Source: Neocallimastix lanati (nom. inval.) (taxonomy: Eukaryota; Neocallimastigomycota; Neocallimastigomycetes; Neocallimastigales; Neocallimastigaceae). From it: a stretch of DNA of 64,000 nucleotides. Position 1 is the first letter of the stretch. Every line of letters starts with the position of its first letter. The translations under genes were made by a program, and so were the position numbers. The notes below the pieces were generated by a model. That model searched no databases, was not told where the DNA came from, and saw only the letters and a list, made by a program, of their open reading frames with translations. The stretch covers positions 2,027,501 through 2,091,500 of the forward strand of contig JACVTC010000009.1 of the NCBI GenBank assembly GCA_016946835.1, read 5' to 3'. This document shows, one piece after another, positions 39,825-54,026 of the stretch.

Positions 39825-40115
39825 AAACAGTCTTTCTGACTAATATACAATTACCAAGGGAGCTAGGAAGTATCGCATGGTTAGGTTATATTGGTCTCGC
39901 TTCAATGGGAAATTAGGAACTGGAGAAGCACTCTGATAAAAAGCGTACTAAAAAATTCTCAGCAATACTATGCATGTCATAACACCTATGCTAAGCACTC
40001 AGTAAGGCTGTCCAGTAAGGACAATATCTGCCTATACGAAGTGTTGTGACTACCTCAAATATTCCCATGCACTTAAGGGGGTATGAAAATATGGGCGATA
40101 CATATACATACCGAT

Positions 40116-40148
<33 letters not shown>
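39825..40148 (+). mobile_element. GC-richer island with 3' poly(A), probable retroelement fragment
   Basis: About 290 bases of much higher GC than the surroundings end in GATAGT and a run of about 30 A (40119-40148). It has inverted segments (GGTATG...CATACC) and no open frame of useful length. Composition and tail fit a truncated LINE 3' end or a SINE-like insertion. I could not match it to the LINE at 59.6 kb by eye. A non-coding RNA gene copy is an alternative. Confidence 0.5.
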
Positions 40149-40151
<3 letters not shown>

Positions 40152-41204
40152 TATAATTTAGTTTTGAAATTAAAAAAATGAATTGAACAATAATCCTATA
40201 ATAATTATCTGTTATAAGAATGAAAAGGAACTTCTTAATTTATATAATATGAATGTTTAAAATAATACAAAATTGTACTTCATTTTTACAATAAAATAAA
40301 TTTACGACCCAAAATTATTATTAATTTTTTTTTTTTTTGCATATATTTAATAAAATATAATTATGTTTGTCCATGATATAGTCTTATTATTTCAGTAAAA
40401 AATATTAGCACTCAAAATAGTTATTTGTCTATAATTTAACCTAAGATTTAATATTTATTTTTATAATTAATATAATTTTCCTAAATTTATGTATATATAT
40501 ACTAATTACTAGCATTTATAATTTTTCCAAAAAGAAATTTAAAAATTATGAAATTTAAAAATTATTATTTACATACTAATAAAATGATTTAATTTGAATT
40601 TAAAAAATGTTCAAGTAAGCAGAATATGAACAATGATTATTTATATAGGTATTAGTCTTTAACTTTTAAGCTATCCAATTATAAATTATAAAATATGTAA
40701 TTAGAAGTTGGTAGTAACGACAAATTTTTAATAGTTTTCAAAATTTTTATTTTGTTTTTTAAATTTATTAATATATTTTAATATATTAATTATATTTATA
40801 TAATGATAATTGTATTTTCAAATTATTGAAAAAATTAAAATGTATAATTTATTAAAGTAAAAATTACTTAAGAATGAATGATTGAGATAAAAAAATATTT
40901 TATTGAATAAAAATAACTAAGAATTCTTTGGTTTCTTTAAAAAAAAAAAAAAAAATAATTCAATATTTTTAAACTTATAATTTATTGATATTTAAAACAG
41001 TTATATATTCTTTTATTTTAAATTATTATTTTTAATTTTTTTTTTCTCTACTTTTACTTTTAATTCATTAAATATAGCAATTAAAATATTGATATATATA
41101 ATGAACAATGTAATTATTGCTAATATTGATAATTATTCATGATACACTATTATTGTTATTGATACAACATATAGTCATATAATTCTTATTTTTGTTAATA
41201 ATTA

Positions 41205-42042
41205 TTATATTATTATTGATTATTGATTATTGATTATTGATTATTGATTATTGATTATTGATTATTGATTATTATTTATTATTTATATTTATTATTTATT
41301 ATTTATATTTATTATTTATTATTTATTATTAATAATATTAATATATATTCTTTATTATTTATTATTATTATTTATTATTTATTATTTATTATTTATTATT
41401 TATTATTTATTATTTATTATTTATTATTTATTATTTATTGTATATTATTTATTATTTATTGTATATTATTTATTATTTATTATTTATTATTTATTATTTA
41501 TTATTTATTATTTATTATTTATTATTTATTATTTATTATTTATTATTTATTATTTATTATTTATTATTTATTATTTATTATTTATTATTTATTGTATATT
41601 ATTTATTATTTATTATTTATTATTTATTATTTATTATTTATTATATATTATTTATTATTTATTATTTATTATTTATTATTTATTATTTATTATTTATTAT
41701 TTATTATTTATTATTTATTGTATATTATTTATTATTTATTATTTATTATTTATTATTTATTATTTATTATTTATTATTTATTATTTATTATTTATTGTAT
41801 ATTATTTATTATTTATTATTTATTATTTATTATTTATTATTTATTATTTATTATTTATTATTTATTATTTATTATTTATTATTTATTATTTATTATTTAT
41901 TATTTATTATTTATTATTTATTATTTATTATTTATTATTTATTATTTATTATTTATTGTATATTATTTATTATTTATTATTTATTATTTATTATTTATTA
42001 TTTATTATTTATTATTTATTATTTATTATTTATTATTTATTT
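41205..42042. repeat. Heptamer satellite (TTATTGA)n then (TTATTTA)n
   Basis: The array starts with about eight TTATTGA heptamers (41214-41273) and passes into more than 90 TTATTTA heptamers with scattered TTATTGT/ATA variants. The 7-base period gives long IIYYLLF-type open frames that are not genes. The inverse of the same heptamer occurs at 56277-56395. Confidence 0.95.
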
Positions 42043-42329
42043 GAAAAATGAGCAATTATATAGCAGAAAAAAAAATTTGGGAATAATTTATAATAAAATA
42101 ATTTTAAAATGTATTAAAAAATTAAAATAAATGTAAAATAAATTTAATTATTATATTTATAAAAATCTTTAATTCTATCTTATAATCTAATTAGAATATT
42201 AAATATTGGTGAAATAAATAGAATATGATAATCTATCAAAATATAATAATATTGAAGATGTCAAAACTGTTATTTTATCATATTTGAAGCTTGAAGATTT
42301 TTTTTTAAAATGTCAATATAGAAGCTAAA

Positions 42330-42465
<136 letters not shown>

Positions 42466-42839
42466 GAAATTTTATATTTAATAGCATTCTTGCTTGTATA
42501 AGACATCTTCCAAGTTCAACGGTTTCTTCATTTTTTATTGATACACTGTATTTTTCTTTAACAACGTTATTAATTGTGTTATACAAATCATAAACAACAT
42601 TCTTTGCAGAAACTGTAGCTGTTTTCTAATTTTTTAACCATCATGGTATTAAAAAGTTCACCATAATTTGGGATATTGTATACCTTGAGTAAGGCAAGTA
42701 GGTTTTCTTGACTCAATTTTGAAATAAATTCATTTTCTTTATTATATATTTCAGAACTTTCAAGAAGTGATGTACATACAGAGTTGAAAGCCTCATCAGT
42801 AAAACCATAATAACTATATATGAATTGAATATAATTCAA
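42466..42839 (-). pseudogene. Frameshifted gene relic of unknown family
   Basis: Two protein-like frames lie end to end on the minus strand. The first (NYIQFIYSYYGFTDEAFNS ... LFNTMMVKKLE) runs to about 42630. The second (KTATVSAKNVVYDLYNTINN ... EETVELGRCLIQAR) continues in another frame without a plausible intron. There is no clear start Met (first in-frame codon is TTG). I do not recognise the family; composition is helical and non-repetitive. A one-base loss or sequencing error would explain it. It is cut at the 3' side by the TAA repeat. Confidence 0.45.
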
Positions 42840-43070
42840 ATAATTTGTAAAGTTTTTATTTTGATTTAAAATTTATTATAACTAAAATATAAATTTCTTT
42901 TTTTTTTTTTTATTTCAAGAGAAATTATATAGAATAATTTAAAATTTTTATTATAATGTATGAAAGCTATTGATAATTAAATCATTTATATATCATTAAC
43001 TATAATAAATATTCTTTTAATATATCTAACAACTTATTATAACAACTTTTTTATATAAATAAATAAATTT

Positions 43071-43145
<75 letters not shown>

Positions 43146-43809
43146 TTATTAATTAATTAATTATTACCATGGTTCAAATCAACTATTATTTAATAAATTT
43201 TAAAATGAAAAAGAACTTTAATTATGTTTCAAAATACAAAAAATTAAAATTATTACAATAATAAATTTAAATTTTAACAATATTTATATAATATTATGTT
43301 ATGAATTTATAATATATATTATACATTTACAATGCTATTTAAAGCCTTTTAAAATTTTTGAAATTCCAAAAAAAGTGATTTGGGAAAAGTTAATCCTTTT
43401 TATAATAAGTATCTTATTCAAAACTATTGTATTATGTCTTATAAATTATATTTAAGTTGCTAACATGATTGACTTAGAATTCTAACATAATTATTAAAAA
43501 AAAAAGTTTATAGCAAGATTAATATAAAATTGTAAATTTAATTTTATATATATATTGAAAATATTAAAATATAAAGAATTTAATTTATATATATATAATT
43601 TAACAATATTATATGTTAATTATATATTATTATTGATTTTTATTAAAATGTTTTGAAATTTTATACATCATATAAGTATACTATGAAAATATTTTACATG
43701 GAAATTTATACATTATAAAAGTATATTATGAAATATTTTAAAAGTTAATATATACTAATGTAAATCTAAATGTAAAAATAAATAAATATCAAGCTAACAC
43801 GAAATAACG

Positions 43810-43840
<31 letters not shown>

Positions 43841-43888
43841 AAAAAAAATTTCAAAAATTCCATGAAAGAAGAAAAATAATAAAAAATA

Positions 43889-43920
<32 letters not shown>

Positions 43921-44291
43921 TGTTCGTTTTTTTGTTTGTTTGTTTTTTTTTTTTTTTTTTTTTTTTTTTGTTCTTTTTTTTTTGTTTTTGTTTTTTTTTT
44001 GTTTTTGTTATGTTAATTTTAATTAAAAAAAAAAAAAAAAAATAAAAATAAAAAAAAATAAAATAAAATAAAATAAAATAAAAAAAAAAAGGAGAAAAAT
44101 ATTTAAATTTTTAGGTATTACTTTGATAAATTATTAACTAATTAAACATATATATATATATATATAATTTTTCTTTACTTTTATTAAATAAAATATCTAC
44201 AAAGAAAAAAAATCATTTGGATTCTTTTTATTCTTATATATTATATATTATAATTTTTTAAATATATATATATATATATGAATATAAGGGT

Positions 44292-44327
<36 letters not shown>

Positions 44328-44393
44328 TTCTTTTTTTTTGTTTGTTTTATTTTAAATGTTTATAAATATATTTTATGTTTTTAAGTTAATAAT
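42840..44393. other. Gene-free region with homopolymers
   Basis: Contains a TTTA array (about 43069-43147), A runs near 43811, T/TTTG runs near 43930-44010 and 44293-44345. No supported gene. The androglobin 3' UTR must end in the right part. Confidence 0.6.
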
Positions 44394-45985
44394 CTAATAA
44401 TCTGTATCTGCTAAAAATGAAGGAGATTCTTGAATTGATTTAATAGTTGCTTGTAATTGTTTTTCTTGTTCAATTTGAATTTTTAAGAGTTTTAGTTCTT
44501 CCAATAAATTACTTTTATAGATTTTCCTTCTTTCTAGGTCCACTTTATGTATCTGTTCATCCATATATCTTTTATCAACTAATCTATCCATCTGTAATTG
44601 TTTTTCTTGACTTCTCATTTTTTTATTTTCTTCACGACGACTAACCACTGACGACTGAAAATTATTAAAGATTTCATTAATTTCCGTTGATTTCTTAATA
44701 CGTTTATTTATAAGTTCTTCGTCTTTAACTCTTGGAGGTTGATCTAATTCATAAACAATCGACCATGGTTTATATAGGAGTGGAGGTTTGGGTACCTTAT
44801 TTATTTTACGAACATATTTTGCTAAATAGTCATTATAAGAAAGGGTAGTACTCTTGGTTCTTAAGAGCGAAATTTCTTCCTTCGTCATAATTACATTATT
44901 ATCATTTAAAAATTGTTCATAATTTTTCTTAGGTTTAGTAAATATAATCTTTTCAATGATATCTTTTGATCCCTTAATAACTTCCTCCCTTGAATTCATT
45001 CTATTGAAATTCTTTGAATAATTATGGACATCATTGATATTTGATTCTGAAAAATATTTTTTCGAAAGATATTTTGGGTCAGAAAGAATTGATTTTGTAC
45101 TAGTTTGATTTAATAATTCATCAACATTTTTTTCAAATACATTTTTTATAGTTTCATTTTCTTGATTGGTATCCATCGTAACTTTTAATGTACTTGAATT
45201 TTGAAGTTTATATTCTTTAGAAGCAGAAGGTGATATAATATTACTTTCATTGGTTGTGGTAGTACTCGCTGTTGATGGATTGGAAGAACGAGTAAAGTAA
45301 TTATCAATAAACCGATTCATAACTAATGATGGCCCATTTAATGAAATGAATTGTTTAGTGAAGAGAGGAACTGTTTTAATTGTTCCCTTTTCCAATTGTT
45401 TTAAATAATTTATTCTGCTTTCTTTAGCTTTTGAAGCTCTTCCTGCTTGTCCAACTTCCCATGAATTTTTTATAACTTTATATTTTTCTTCCTTTTCTGT
45501 ATCTTTTGCAATAGTTACAGAAGCTCCATCTGATGATATAAGTCTAAGCTTATAGCTTAATTCAACATTATTAGATGTATTAGGGGTAGTACCAGTTGGA
45601 TTAGTACTATTATTGCCGTTATTACTAGATTTATCTTGTTTTGCTGATGCATCCTTAGTTTGATCTTTATCCTTACTATCACCCTTTTTATCTTTACCTT
45701 GAGTAGTAGCTGCTGTAATGGTTGATATATTTGAATTATTTCTTTTTCTTCTTCCTGAGTGATTTTTAGAATTTTTAGTCTCTTTTAAAGAACTTACAGT
45801 CTGTTCTTCCTCTATTGTTTTATTTAAAGGATTTGGTGGGGTAGATTGTAAACTTAATATTTCAACAATTCCTTCAATAATATATCTATGAATAGGTGCC
45901 TAATATCATAGTAATGATTATATTAATGTTATGATGATATAATAATAATAAATTACAATATAATATTTAATATTTATTAAATTTT

Positions 45986-46037
<52 letters not shown>

Positions 46038-46739
46038 TAATATATATAATATAATGTAATATATAAAAAGAAATAATATTAAAATAAATTAATATATTAA
46101 AAAAAAATTATTATTTTTTATTATTATTATTGATTATATATATTATTTATTAATATTTATTTTTTTTATTTTTATTTAATAAATAATAATATAAGTAGTA
46201 ATTAAATTAATCTTAATGATGAATATGATAATATTATACAAATAATGACAAAATTATCATTTTTTCTAAATATTTGATTTATCTTTACCTTATCAGATGT
46301 ATCTATTTTTTGATCATCAGAGGCAGTCTTTTTAGAATCTTTATCTTTATCCTTTTCTTTATCTTTGTCTTTATCCTTTTCTTTATCTTTGTCTTTATCC
46401 TTATCTTTATCTTTGTCTTTATCCTTATCTTTGTCTTTGTCTTTTTTAGAATCTTTATCCTTTTCTTTTTGTTTGGTAGGTTCTTTTACAACAGATTTAA
46501 CTTGGTCTTTCTCAATTTGTTCTCTTTCCATATAAATTGACATAATAGATGTTGTTCCTTTTCCTTTAGAAGTAGATAATAAAGTCTCACCATCATAAAC
46601 ATTTAATGTAACATAAGAATTTTTATGAGAAAAAGTCAATTTTATAGATAATAAATCTTTTGGACTATCTTTAACTTTAACTAGATATCTATTTTTATAA
46701 TTAAATTTATACATTTATATAAATTAAGAGTGTAAGATT

Positions 46740-46777
<38 letters not shown>

Positions 46778-47125
46778 AAAATTGTGATAAATAGTTTTTT
46801 AAATAATGATTATCACCATAAATGAATAAATAATTATATAAATAAATATTTATATATTAATATAAAAATTTTTATAAACTCATAAACTCACCGGAATAGT
46901 ATATTATGTTTATTTGGTGTATAAACTTCATTAAAATCTTGAACATTGTATTTAGATATTGATAGAGGTTCAGATAAAGGTGAAGGTAAACTAATTAGTC
47001 TCATTTTCCATTTTCCACTTACTTTAGTATTAGGTGATCTACACTCAGCCACTACTGTATAACCATTCTACATTAAAATAGTTTAATCAGTTATATATAG
47101 TTTATATATATAATTTTTCATTTTA

Positions 47126-47176
<51 letters not shown>

Positions 47177-47895
47177 AAATTAAAATAAAATAAAATAAAA
47201 ATAAAAAATTAATAAAAAAAATAAAAAAAAAAATAATGAATAAAAAATAATTTAGATTTATTTTAAAAAATTTTATTTCATTTATAATAATTTTAATAAT
47301 TAAAATATATTATAAAAAAAAAAAAAATAAAATTATTAATATTAACCGTATTTGGTAAATATCTTTTTGGCCTTAGTCTAAATAAAGGCTGAGAAATTTC
47401 TGTATTTGTATCATTATCAATAATATGTAAGGATGTATTATATTGTATTGATTCTGAAACATAAAAAGCAGGAGATAAAAATAATGGTTTTGTTAAAGAA
47501 AAAGCTTGTCTTATTATTATAAATGTGTTTATAAAATATAAAAATAAAAAATAAAAAATAAAAAATAAAAAATTAAAAAAAAATATATAAATATTAATAT
47601 AAATATATAAAAAATTATTATTATTTATGAATTAATAAAATTTTTCACTTTTTTCTATATAAAAATCACAGATATATGAAATTAATATTTACTTAAATAG
47701 AATATTCCATGTATTTGGTTGTTGAATATTGAATACATCGTCAACATCTGTCACATTAACCTTTAATACATCGGATAAATATTTTCCTTCCTCTTCAAGA
47801 GAAAATTGTTGTGTAAATGTCCAGAATTGTATTGAAATAAATCCACATGGATTATCAATAACAAATGTAAATGCATCACTGGTAAATATAATATG

Positions 47896-47941
<46 letters not shown>

Positions 47942-47984
47942 TGTATCAAAATATTAAAATAATATAATATTAATATAAAACAAC

Positions 47985-48024
<40 letters not shown>

Positions 48025-48743
48025 TAAATAATATTAAAATTTGAGATTATGCATAAAAAATAAAAATATAAAAAAAAAATATAAAAATATAAAAAATTAA
48101 ATAAAAATGTTTATAATAACATTTTCAAAATATAGAATTTAACAATAAAAAAAAAAAATATTAAAATATATTATTGTTCCTGTTAATATATTATATATAT
48201 ATATATGAATTATTATTATTACCCTGGTTTAATTAAATATTGACAGGTTAAACTTGCATTTGTTGATAATCTTATTAATGGTTTTTGTGGATTTAATGAA
48301 GTCCAATCATATTTTTGAACTACTACAGAGCCATCCCTTGATAATCCTGGTTTTATTTTACTAAATGTTGAAACTGTCATATAGATATTTATAGGATTTT
48401 GTGTATCTTCAGAAACATCTATTATATCCAATAGTAAATACAAAAATATATATATATATATATCATAATAATAAAATTAAATAAATTTATTAAAATTATA
48501 TATAAAAAATAATTTAATTTAGTTTTCACATTTATTTTTAATATTTTTTCAAAATTATAATATATATAATATTTTGATGATTAATAAAATATTATATTAT
48601 ACATAAAACTTGAGGAATTCTTAATGATTCTGGAATTAAAGTCTGATCTTTAATAGGTAATTTATTTATTATATAATCAGGATAATATTGAAAAGATTTT
48701 TGAACTTTAAATACAGATGGTGAATAATAATACAAAATATATC

Positions 48744-48775
<32 letters not shown>

Positions 48776-49065
48776 TTGAAATAAAATTTATTAAATGACA
48801 ATTAATATATTGATAAAAAATATTTATAATAATAATATGACTCTCTATTAAAAGATATAATAATAATTACTTAAATGTTAAACAAAATTCTTCAAATGAT
48901 ATCCATATATCAAAAGTATCAGGTTGATTTGGTTGATGTTCTACCTGAGGTTCTTCTACTGTTTTATTGTTTTTAACTGTTAAATTATTATTTTTTTTAG
49001 GTAACAATTTTTGGCTGTTAATTTGATTTCTGATAGAAATATAAATAATGAAATAAAAAAAAATT

Positions 49066-49105
<40 letters not shown>

Positions 49106-51994
49106 TTATATGTATTATTATTATTTTTTTTATTTTTTATTTTTATTATTATTATTACTATTGTAATATTTCAAATATAAATTAAATATATATATATATA
49201 TATATATTATTTTTTTTAAATGAAAACCAAATAAAAAATTATTTACCCAGATGAAAAATATCCCCTTAAATGTATTTGTCTTTCAAATTCTGGATCATCA
49301 AAATTCTCTTTTACTTCAATAATTCTATAGGGAAATGATAAATTATAAAGAATTGACTGTTTTATTGGACTTTTAATATATAAAATATTAAAATTTTATA
49401 ATATTTTAATAGAATAACAATCATTTATTAATTAAGAATTAATTTATATAAAAAGAAAATATAAAAAAAAAAATAAAAAAAAAAATTAAAAATAAATAAT
49501 AAAATAAAGATAAATAATAATAAATTAAGTATAAAGTATTATCCTTATTATGAAATAATAAAATAAATAAATAATAATATGATCAATAGAATTAAATTGT
49601 TTATTACTTTTTAATTCCATTAACGGTAGTAGGAATTTGACATTGAAAAGGGCCAGGTTCTTTCCATGCAAATATTGCATAATTTATATTTACAGGTGCT
49701 TGATTTTGCGTTGCATCTTTTGATGTAGAATTCATCATTTTATCTCTATCACCATTAAGTGTTTTACTAAACTGATTTTGATTTTGATTTGTATTAGCAC
49801 TTATTGAATTATTATTAATTTGATTATTACTATTATTATTATTGTTTGCATTATTATTGGAATTATTATTATTATTATTGGAATTATTATTATTGGAATT
49901 ATTGTTGTTTGAATTATTATTATTATTGGAATTATTGTTCCCATTATTACCGTTTTGATTTAATGACCCTAGTGTACTCATAGATTGAGAACTTATAGTT
50001 AAATTAGATGCCGTAATAAAATTAATATCATTCCAAATAATATCATACGACTTTTTACGAAAACTATATCTCTCAACAATCCATGATGAAAGAGTATGTA
50101 TAACATCAAAATCACCAAAATCCATATAATCTTCACTTTCTCTATAACTATTTAATAGTAATAAAAAAAATTTTTTTAAATATTTTTATTATAATTATAT
50201 TTATTTATAATGATAATTAATAATATATAAATAATAAGATAACGAAAAAAAAAAAAAAAAAAAAAAAAAAAAGATAATATGATGCAAAGTAAGCAAATTA
50301 ATAATTAATAATTATAATAAAATATTAATTTATTTTTTGTAAAAATATTATAATAGAATAAAATAAAAAAATAAAAAAAAAAATAAAAATAAAAATAAAA
50401 AAATAAAAATAAAAATAAAAATAAAAAAATAAAAAAATTATAAAAGAGATAATATATATATTGATGTTTATATGTTAACATTTGTATAATGATATTGATA
50501 GTTATATTGATGATTATATACTAATCTTTAAATATTAATACTAATATATATTAATATATATATAGATATATAGTTCCAAAGAAATACCTTAATTCAGCAA
50601 TTTTTAAAATAGCTTTTGATAAAATTAATGGCCAAAGTTCATGTTGTAATGCACTTCGAACGAGCAAAGGTCTACCTTTGGCATCTAATGGAATGGAATC
50701 ATCCACTGTAATTTTTCTCCAATTTCCTAACCAATAAAGTTTTACAATGTATTTACCAGAAGAATTATAGATAGGCATACCATCTTTTCCCTTTGGATAA
50801 ATATGATCCCATAAAGAAAAATCATCTGGATTTTGAGGATTTTTTTGATTTTTCAATTGACAATATATATAATGAAATGCTGATAGAATATTACACATTA
50901 ATTCTGAACCTAATAAATGTGAATTTTCTTGAAATAATTTACTAGCTTCAGAATACTTTTTATCTGAATTATCATCCTCAGTTTCAGTAATAGATGGATC
51001 TGTAACTACTGTCTCATTAATATGTAATTTATCATCTTTTGAATCTTGTGTTGAAGATTTATTTTCATCTTTTTTTTCTTCATTTTCATTTTCCTTTTTT
51101 TTCTCTTTATCTGGAGTGTTAACTTTCATAAAAAAGAAACATATTAAAATGAAATAAATTAAATAAAAAATTATATATATTATATTAAAAATACATTTAT
51201 AATAACAATAAGAATAAAAATAGATATTTAAAAATATATATAATAATTAATATTTCATTTTATTATTTTTATTGTTATTTGTTATTTGTTATTTATTATT
51301 TATTGTTATTATTATTGTTATTGTTATTGTTATTGTTATTATCATATTTATTATTATTAAAATAATTATTATTATATGTATTATTATTATTATAATAATA
51401 ATTATTATTTATATTATAAGTAATCGTATTAGTTGATATAGTAATATCAGTAATAATTGCAGTGGTGGAAATAATAGTAGCGATAATGAAAACAGTAATT
51501 ATAAGAATAATATTTTAAATTAAAAAAAAAAAAAAAATTACATAAATAATTTGTATAATTATAAATTATTATATATTTTTCATACCATGTAATGATATAT
51601 TACTTATTGCTGGGCTTGATGGAGCAGTAGATATTGGTAAAAAAAAATAATCATCTACGTTATTTCCAGAAGCTACAATTACTGGTGATTGATTATCTGT
51701 TATAAATTCAATAGGTCTCTTCCATGAATCTACTTTTGAACGTAATTTCCTTGGTAAAGTCACAGCGCCATCTGGATCTTCAAATGCGTGTTTTGTTATC
51801 CATTTTTCAGATGCTACTTCTTGTTCATTCCAAACTGGCCAAGAAGCAAAAGATGTATCTGGATTTTCAACTTCTTGATGAATACCTGTAGTAACTTGAC
51901 TTCCAACATTTCCTTCTCCTCCACTTGGTGTTCTCTTTTTTTGACTTGATTTAGAAACTGTTGCTTTTGATGAAGAAACAGCTGTCTTTTTCAT
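44394..51994 (-). CDS. ADGB: Androglobin (ADGB) homologue apparently lacking the globin domain
   Basis: Calpain-like, cilium/flagellum-linked protein. From the start ATG at 51994: Lys/Ser-rich tail, FASWPVWNEQEVASEKW, FEDPDGAVTLP, DSWKRPIEFI, then HLLGSELMCNILSAFHYIY, LWDHIYPKGKDGMPIYNSSG and KYIVKLYWLGNWRKITVDD, HELWPLILSKAILKIAEL (calpain-like domain). VIHTLSSWIVERYSF and YAIFAWKEPGPFQCQIP close the protease-like part. Then DIWISFEEFCLTF, RDGSVVVQKYDWTSLNPQKP and FTFVIDNPCGFISIQFWTF, as in animal ADGB. C2-like segments (YTVVAECRSPNTKVSGKWK; YLVKVKDSPKDLLSIKLTF) and a KD-repeat linker follow, then a helical coiled C-terminus (LERRKIYKSNLLEELKLL) ending FLADTDY at 44394. About a dozen exons, all GT-AG. 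Between the ADGB parts that normally flank the globin I find only introns of about 180 and 270 bases of low complexity, so no globin exon. Confidence 0.9.
46355..46500 (-). repeat. Coding Lys-Asp dipeptide tract in androglobin
   Basis: KDKD and KEKD hexanucleotide repeats link the second C2-like segment to the following exon. They are in frame and flanked by unique coding sequence. Confidence 0.85.
49835..49945 (-). repeat. Asn-rich tract in androglobin
   Basis: NNNSN-type codons between LGSLNQNG and QINNNSISAN, inserted in the calpain-like region and coding. Confidence 0.8.
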
Positions 51995-53485
51995 TTTAAT
52001 TTAAATATATATATATGTTCTTTTTATAGAATAATTTAATGATATATGTAGATAATGATAATTTAATGTTATACCATGAAATTATCTGATTTTGTACATT
52101 CAATAAAAATGAATATTATACTATTATATATATTTGAAATATATTTAAAAATAATATAATAATATTTCATATCATATTTTTTATTTTTTTTTTTTTTTTT
52201 AAGTTTAGATATTTTTTTCTTATTTCAATAAATATTAAAATATGTAAAATTTTAAAAAAAACTTTTATTTAAAAAATTCAGTATAAATAATTTAATTTAA
52301 TTAAATGAAAATTTTATGTTTATTTATTATATTTTAAATTAGATTATTTTTCAAATTAACTTTATTTATTATATTTTTGGTGTTTAGATATATATTCATT
52401 TATATATTTATTTATATTTATTTTTTTTTATTATTTTAATTTTTTTTTTTTTTTTTATTGTTTTTTTAAAAAAAAATATTATTATTTTTTTTAATTTTAA
52501 TTTATTACTAAATAGGTTAGATTATATCTTATATGATAAAAAGTATATCCTAATCTGCAAAATTAAAAATGACAAATTTTTAATACATTTAATGTTTTTA
52601 AATATGTAAACTATTAAAATTTAACAAAGCAAAATAAAGCAAAAAGCAAAAATATATATATATATATTATACTAAAATTTTTCTTTGATAGTTTTCATCA
52701 AATATTTTTATTTCAAAAAAAAAGAATATTAATAGTTAAGAAAACAAATAAAAAAAATATATATATATATGAATATATATATATATATTATTACAACTTT
52801 TATATAAATATAACTTTAAAATTAAATAAAAGTAATACCAAAAACATTTAAATATAAAAATAACCTTTAACAAAAAATGAAAGAAGCAACAATAATAATA
52901 ACAATATGTAATTTTATTTATCATCTATTTACTTTTTTTATTAGTAAATTAAAAAACAATTATTTATTTTAAATATAAATGTTAAAAAGTATTTTATTAT
53001 TTGAAATGAAAATTTAAAAAAAAAGAAAAAGCATGCCTTTTAATATTAAAAAAATAAAATTTTAAATATGTATAAAAATATAAGCATATAATAATTAATA
53101 GTACCTTTTTGTTATCTTGTATGAAAATAAAAAATACATTTTTTTATTTTTAAATAAGGTAATACCATGTAATTTATAACAATAAATAAATAAATAAATA
53201 AATAAATATAAATAAATAAATATATATATATATATAAATAAAACAATCAATAAATAAACAAATAAACAAACAAACAAATAAATAATAAATAAATAAATTA
53301 AAAAATAAATAAATGATATATACAAATATATAGATATAATATATACATATAGTTTTTTAATTATTTATAACTATACCTATAATAATATAGATACACACAC
53401 ATATAACATATAACACATATAAATTTAATAATAGACACATTAATATAAATAGATTTATAGATTTATAATAAATAAAAATTTATAA
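51995..53485. other. Gene-free region upstream of androglobin
   Basis: Long A/T-only stretches, TA runs and AATA tetramers (53186-53320). It should include the androglobin promoter. No supported gene. Confidence 0.5.
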
Positions 53486-53490
53486 ATAAT

Positions 53491-53572
53491 ACAGATGTGG
53501 TTGCATTTCGAAATGTAGGCTTTATATAAAGTACGGCGTACTTTAATAAACCTTTGATGTAAGGGTGGCTTA
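53491..53572. other. Cluster of short palindromes of unknown function
   Basis: A GC-richer patch contains the palindrome CATTTCGAAATG (53504-53515), CTTTATATAAAG (53520-53531) and AAAGTAC-GGC-GTACTTT (53528-53544), then a short CCTT...AAGG stem. The second and third share AAAG and could not form together. May be a small structured RNA, part of an element, or a protein site. Confidence 0.4.
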
Positions 53573-53933
53573 AATTATTTTTGATAAATAAATAATATTT
53601 AAATATAAATAAATAATAAAATAATGAAATATATTTAATTTTAAAGATATATTTTAATATTTTTGTAAGAACAATATAATAAAATATTTAATATTTAATA
53701 TGGTGAGTAGTTATTTTACAAAATAAAAATTTATATATAAGTCATGTCACGAAATGCATCATTCCCAGTAATATGAACAATAAAACAATATTATATAACA
53801 TTTTAATATTTCAGCAATATCCAAATAATAATAAATAATAAATAATTTATGATAATATCGTTTATATTGTTTAGTTTGAAATGAATATTATTTTATTTTT
53901 ATTATTAAATTTATCTTTCTTTATGATTTATGA

Positions 53934-53964
<31 letters not shown>

Positions 53965-54026
53965 AAACAAATTTAATATTCAATGCTTTATTATAAAAAA
54001 TATTGTATATAAATTATTTATTATTA

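Noticed and set aside
39870-39930. tRNA-like A-box (TGGTTAGG) in island A
   Set aside because: No B box, acceptor stem or cloverleaf could be built.
41265-42130. Open frames of IIYYLLF repeats
   Set aside because: Produced by the 7-base satellite; no unique protein sequence.
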